NCBI GenBank assembly: GCA_903907885.1
Contig: CAIVPY010000644.1
Span: 1-7,202 of the forward strand
DNA length: 7,202 bases
Source: an uncultured Bacteroidota bacterium
GTDB lineage: Bacteria > Bacteroidota > Bacteroidia > UKL13-3
Direction of reading: 5' to 3'
Shown here: piece by piece, positions 5,698 through 7,202 of the stretch
How the letters are laid out: every line of letters begins with the position of its first letter
Position numbering within the stretch: position 1 is the stretch's first letter
Made by a program: the position numbers and the translations under genes
Notes under the pieces: model-generated
Seen by the model: the letters and a program-made list of their open reading frames with translations, nothing else
What the model was told of the DNA's origin: nothing
The model's database searches: none

Positions 5698-6888
5698 ATG
5701 TACGAAACACTTCAACCGCAATTGCAAAAAGAAATACAAGAAATAAAAGATGCTGGTTTATACAAACAAGAAGGCATTATAGCCTCGCCACAAGGTGCTG
5801 AAGTTACCCTTGAAGATGGTAAAAAAGTATTGGTGTTTTGTGCCAACAACTACCTTGGTTTGTCATCACACCCTGAAGTGCTTAAAGCGGCTAAAAATGC
5901 CATCGATACACATGGTTTTGGTATGAGTTCTGTTCGTTTTATCTGCGGAACACAAGACATACATAAACAATTAGAACAAAAGGTTTCGGAGTTTTTAGGC
6001 ACTGAAGATACCATTTTGTATGCTGCTGCTTTTGATGCCAATGGAGGTGTTTTTGAACCATTGTTTAACGAGCAAGATGCCATCATCAGTGATGCATTAA
6101 ATCATGCAAGTATTATTGATGGGGTTAGACTTTGCAAAGCAGAGCGCCACCGCTACGAACACAATAACATGGCCGATTTGGAAGCTCGCTTAAAAGAAAC
6201 AGCACATTGCCGCAACCGCATCATTGTTACAGATAGTGTTTTTAGTATGGATGGTACCATTGCCCAATTGGATAAAATTTGTGAGTTAGCCGATACATAC
6301 AAAGCCTTGATTATGGTGGATGAGTGCCATAGCAGTGGGTTTATGGGCAAAACAGGCCGCGGAACACACGAACATTGCGGTGTTATGGGCAAGATTGATA
6401 TCATCACAGGTACTTTTGGTAAAGCTTTGGGTGGTGCCATGGGCGGATTTACCAGTGGTAAAAAGGAGGTTATCGAAATACTTCGCCAAAAATCTAGACC
6501 TTATTTATTTAGCAACTCTCTTGCCCCATCTATTGTGGGTGCAAGCATTGCAGTGCTTGATATGCTTACAGAAACAACCACTTTGCGCGATACACTTTGG
6601 AACAATACGCAATACTTTAGAAAGAAAATGACCGAAGCAGGCTTTGATATTAAGCCGGGCGAACACCCTATTGTACCATTAATGTTGTATGATGCCAAGC
6701 TTTCGCAAGACTTTGCAAGTAAGCTATTGGACGAAGGCGTGTATGTAAAAGGATTTTATTTCCCTGTGGTGCCTAAGGGGCAAGCACGTATTCGAGTACA
6801 ATTGTCGGCAGGGCACACACAAGCACACCTAGACAAAGCCATTGCCGCTTTTATTAAAGTAGGTAAGGAGCTTAGTGTGATTAAGTAA
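5698..6888 (+). CDS. kbl: Glycine C-acetyltransferase (2-amino-3-ketobutyrate CoA ligase)
   Basis: Kbl cleaves 2-amino-3-oxobutanoate with CoA to glycine and acetyl-CoA, the second step of threonine breakdown after threonine 3-dehydrogenase. The 396-residue cytosolic product is a full-length PLP-dependent alpha-oxoamine synthase (E. coli 398). Visible features are NNYLGLSSHPE (50-60), SSVRFICGTQDIHKQLE (77-93), DALNHAS with His136 stacking on PLP (132-138), SVFSMDG with Ser183, VDECHSSGFMG with Asp208 and His211, TGTFGKALGG with the Schiff-base Lys242, and RIRVQLSAGHT with carboxylate-binding Arg366. RFICGTQDxHKxLE favours Kbl over BioF, HemA or serine palmitoyltransferase in the same fold. 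No tdh lies beside it inside the window: upstream is intergenic sequence and downstream a transposase remnant abuts the stop. It seems to be transcribed from its own promoter. Confidence 0.94.
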   Translation: MYETLQPQLQKEIQEIKDAGLYKQEGIIASPQGAEVTLEDGKKVLVFCANNYLGLSSHPEVLKAAKNAIDTHGFGMSSVRFICGTQDIHKQLEQKVSEFLGTEDTILYAAAFDANGGVFEPLFNEQDAIISDALNHASIIDGVRLCKAERHRYEHNNMADLEARLKETAHCRNRIIVTDSVFSMDGTIAQLDKICELADTYKALIMVDECHSSGFMGKTGRGTHEHCGVMGKIDIITGTFGKALGGAMGGFTSGKKEVIEILRQKSRPYLFSNSLAPSIVGASIAVLDMLTETTTLRDTLWNNTQYFRKKMTEAGFDIKPGEHPIVPLMLYDAKLSQDFASKLLDEGVYVKGFYFPVVPKGQARIRVQLSAGHTQAHLDKAIAAFIKVGKELSVIK

Positions 6889-7202
6889 GTATATAAATGG
6901 ACTAAGAAAAAAAAAGATGGACAGCAAATTACCTTTGTAACTAATTTAAAAAAAGCGAGTGCTTCTGAAATAACCAAACTATATAAAAGAAGATGGGAGA
7001 TAGAAATATTTTTCAAATTTATAAAGCAAGAATTAAATTTTAGTCACTTAATCAACCGAAGCGAAAATGGTATAAGAGTTATACTTTATATTACAATGAT
7101 AGCTGCTGTGCTATTATTAGTATATAAAAAAACGAATAACTTGAGTGGATATAAAATGGTAAAGATTAAATTCGCTCAAGAACTTGAGGAAGACATTATT
7201 AA
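6889..7202 (+). pseudogene. 5'-truncated IS4-type (DDE) transposase fragment, continuing past the window end
   Basis: Immediately after the kbl stop codon, and in the same frame, an open stretch of 104 codons runs to the window edge without a convincing start. It contains ITFVTN (14-19), the strand that precedes the last catalytic region of IS4-family transposases. The diagnostic Y-(2)-R-(3)-E-(6)-K signature follows exactly as Tyr32, Arg35, Glu39 and Lys46 within LYKRRWEIEIFFKFIKQEL, counting from 6889. Glu39 would be the third acidic residue of the DDE triad. The two Asp-containing regions, normally some 200 or more residues upstream, are absent because kbl occupies that space. Hence this is a remnant, not an active element. 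Its composition is AT- and Lys-rich, unlike kbl. A run of nine A at 6907-6915 lies near the start. No terminal inverted repeat is visible. Confidence 0.8.

Noticed and set aside
5850..6489. Minus-strand ORFs inside kbl, such as 5850-6086, 6153-6440 and 6286-6489
   Set aside because: They are shadow frames of a well-supported gene; their products show no motif and are unlike the neighbouring proteins.
6907..6916. A9-G run as a programmed frameshift site of the insertion sequence
   Set aside because: IS4-type transposases are normally made from a single frame, and the same frame stays open on both sides of the run. Lysine codons explain it.
6756..7016. Minus-strand ORF of 86 codons crossing the kbl/transposase junction
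   Set aside because: It is antisense to both kbl and the YREK region of the transposase, with no recognisable product; it is open by chance in AT-rich sequence.

Overview
The window looks like a chromosomal segment of a Bacteroidota (Bacteroidetes) bacterium. The evidence is a secreted protein with a C-terminal type IX secretion (T9SS type A) sorting domain, promoter-like sites resembling the Bacteroidetes TAnnTTTG (-7) / TTTG (-33) consensus, no clear Shine-Dalgarno sites, an AT-rich composition, and Era, MurF and Kbl sequences of the type found in this phylum. I cannot name a genus.

Layout. 1-240 (+) is the end of a larger, probably secreted protein with two dockerin/EF-hand-like calcium loops; a strong hairpin follows at 269-300. 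About 190 bp without a convincing gene come next. At 537-611 (-) lies an initiator tRNA-fMet with its own intrinsic terminator (495-525) and a good Bacteroidetes promoter (680-710). Divergent from it is era (727-1611, +), the ribosome-assembly GTPase. Era converges tail to tail with murF (1614-2912, -), the last cytoplasmic peptidoglycan-precursor ligase, with only 2 bp between the stops. A 66 bp divergent promoter region separates murF from a 763-residue exported FG-GAP/VCBS beta-propeller protein with a T9SS tail (2979-5270, +).

The 427 bp between that gene and kbl (5271-5697) holds a small possible ORF of 45 codons, a perfect 16-bp inverted repeat of the GAGCGGAGTCGAAA type, a second 10-bp inverted repeat, and an AT-rich promoter region. 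kbl (5698-6888, +) encodes the PLP enzyme that cleaves 2-amino-3-oxobutanoate to glycine and acetyl-CoA. A 5'-truncated IS4-type transposase fragment begins right at the kbl stop codon, in the same frame, and runs off the window end.

The genes do not form one pathway. They are single housekeeping genes (initiator tRNA, era, murF, kbl) mixed with surface proteins and a transposon remnant. I found no defence system, CRISPR array, biosynthetic cluster or other clearly new system. The points most worth a second look are the kbl/transposase junction, the C-terminal dockerin-like pair ending in a short RP tail, the two palindromic repeats, and the paired promoter motifs.
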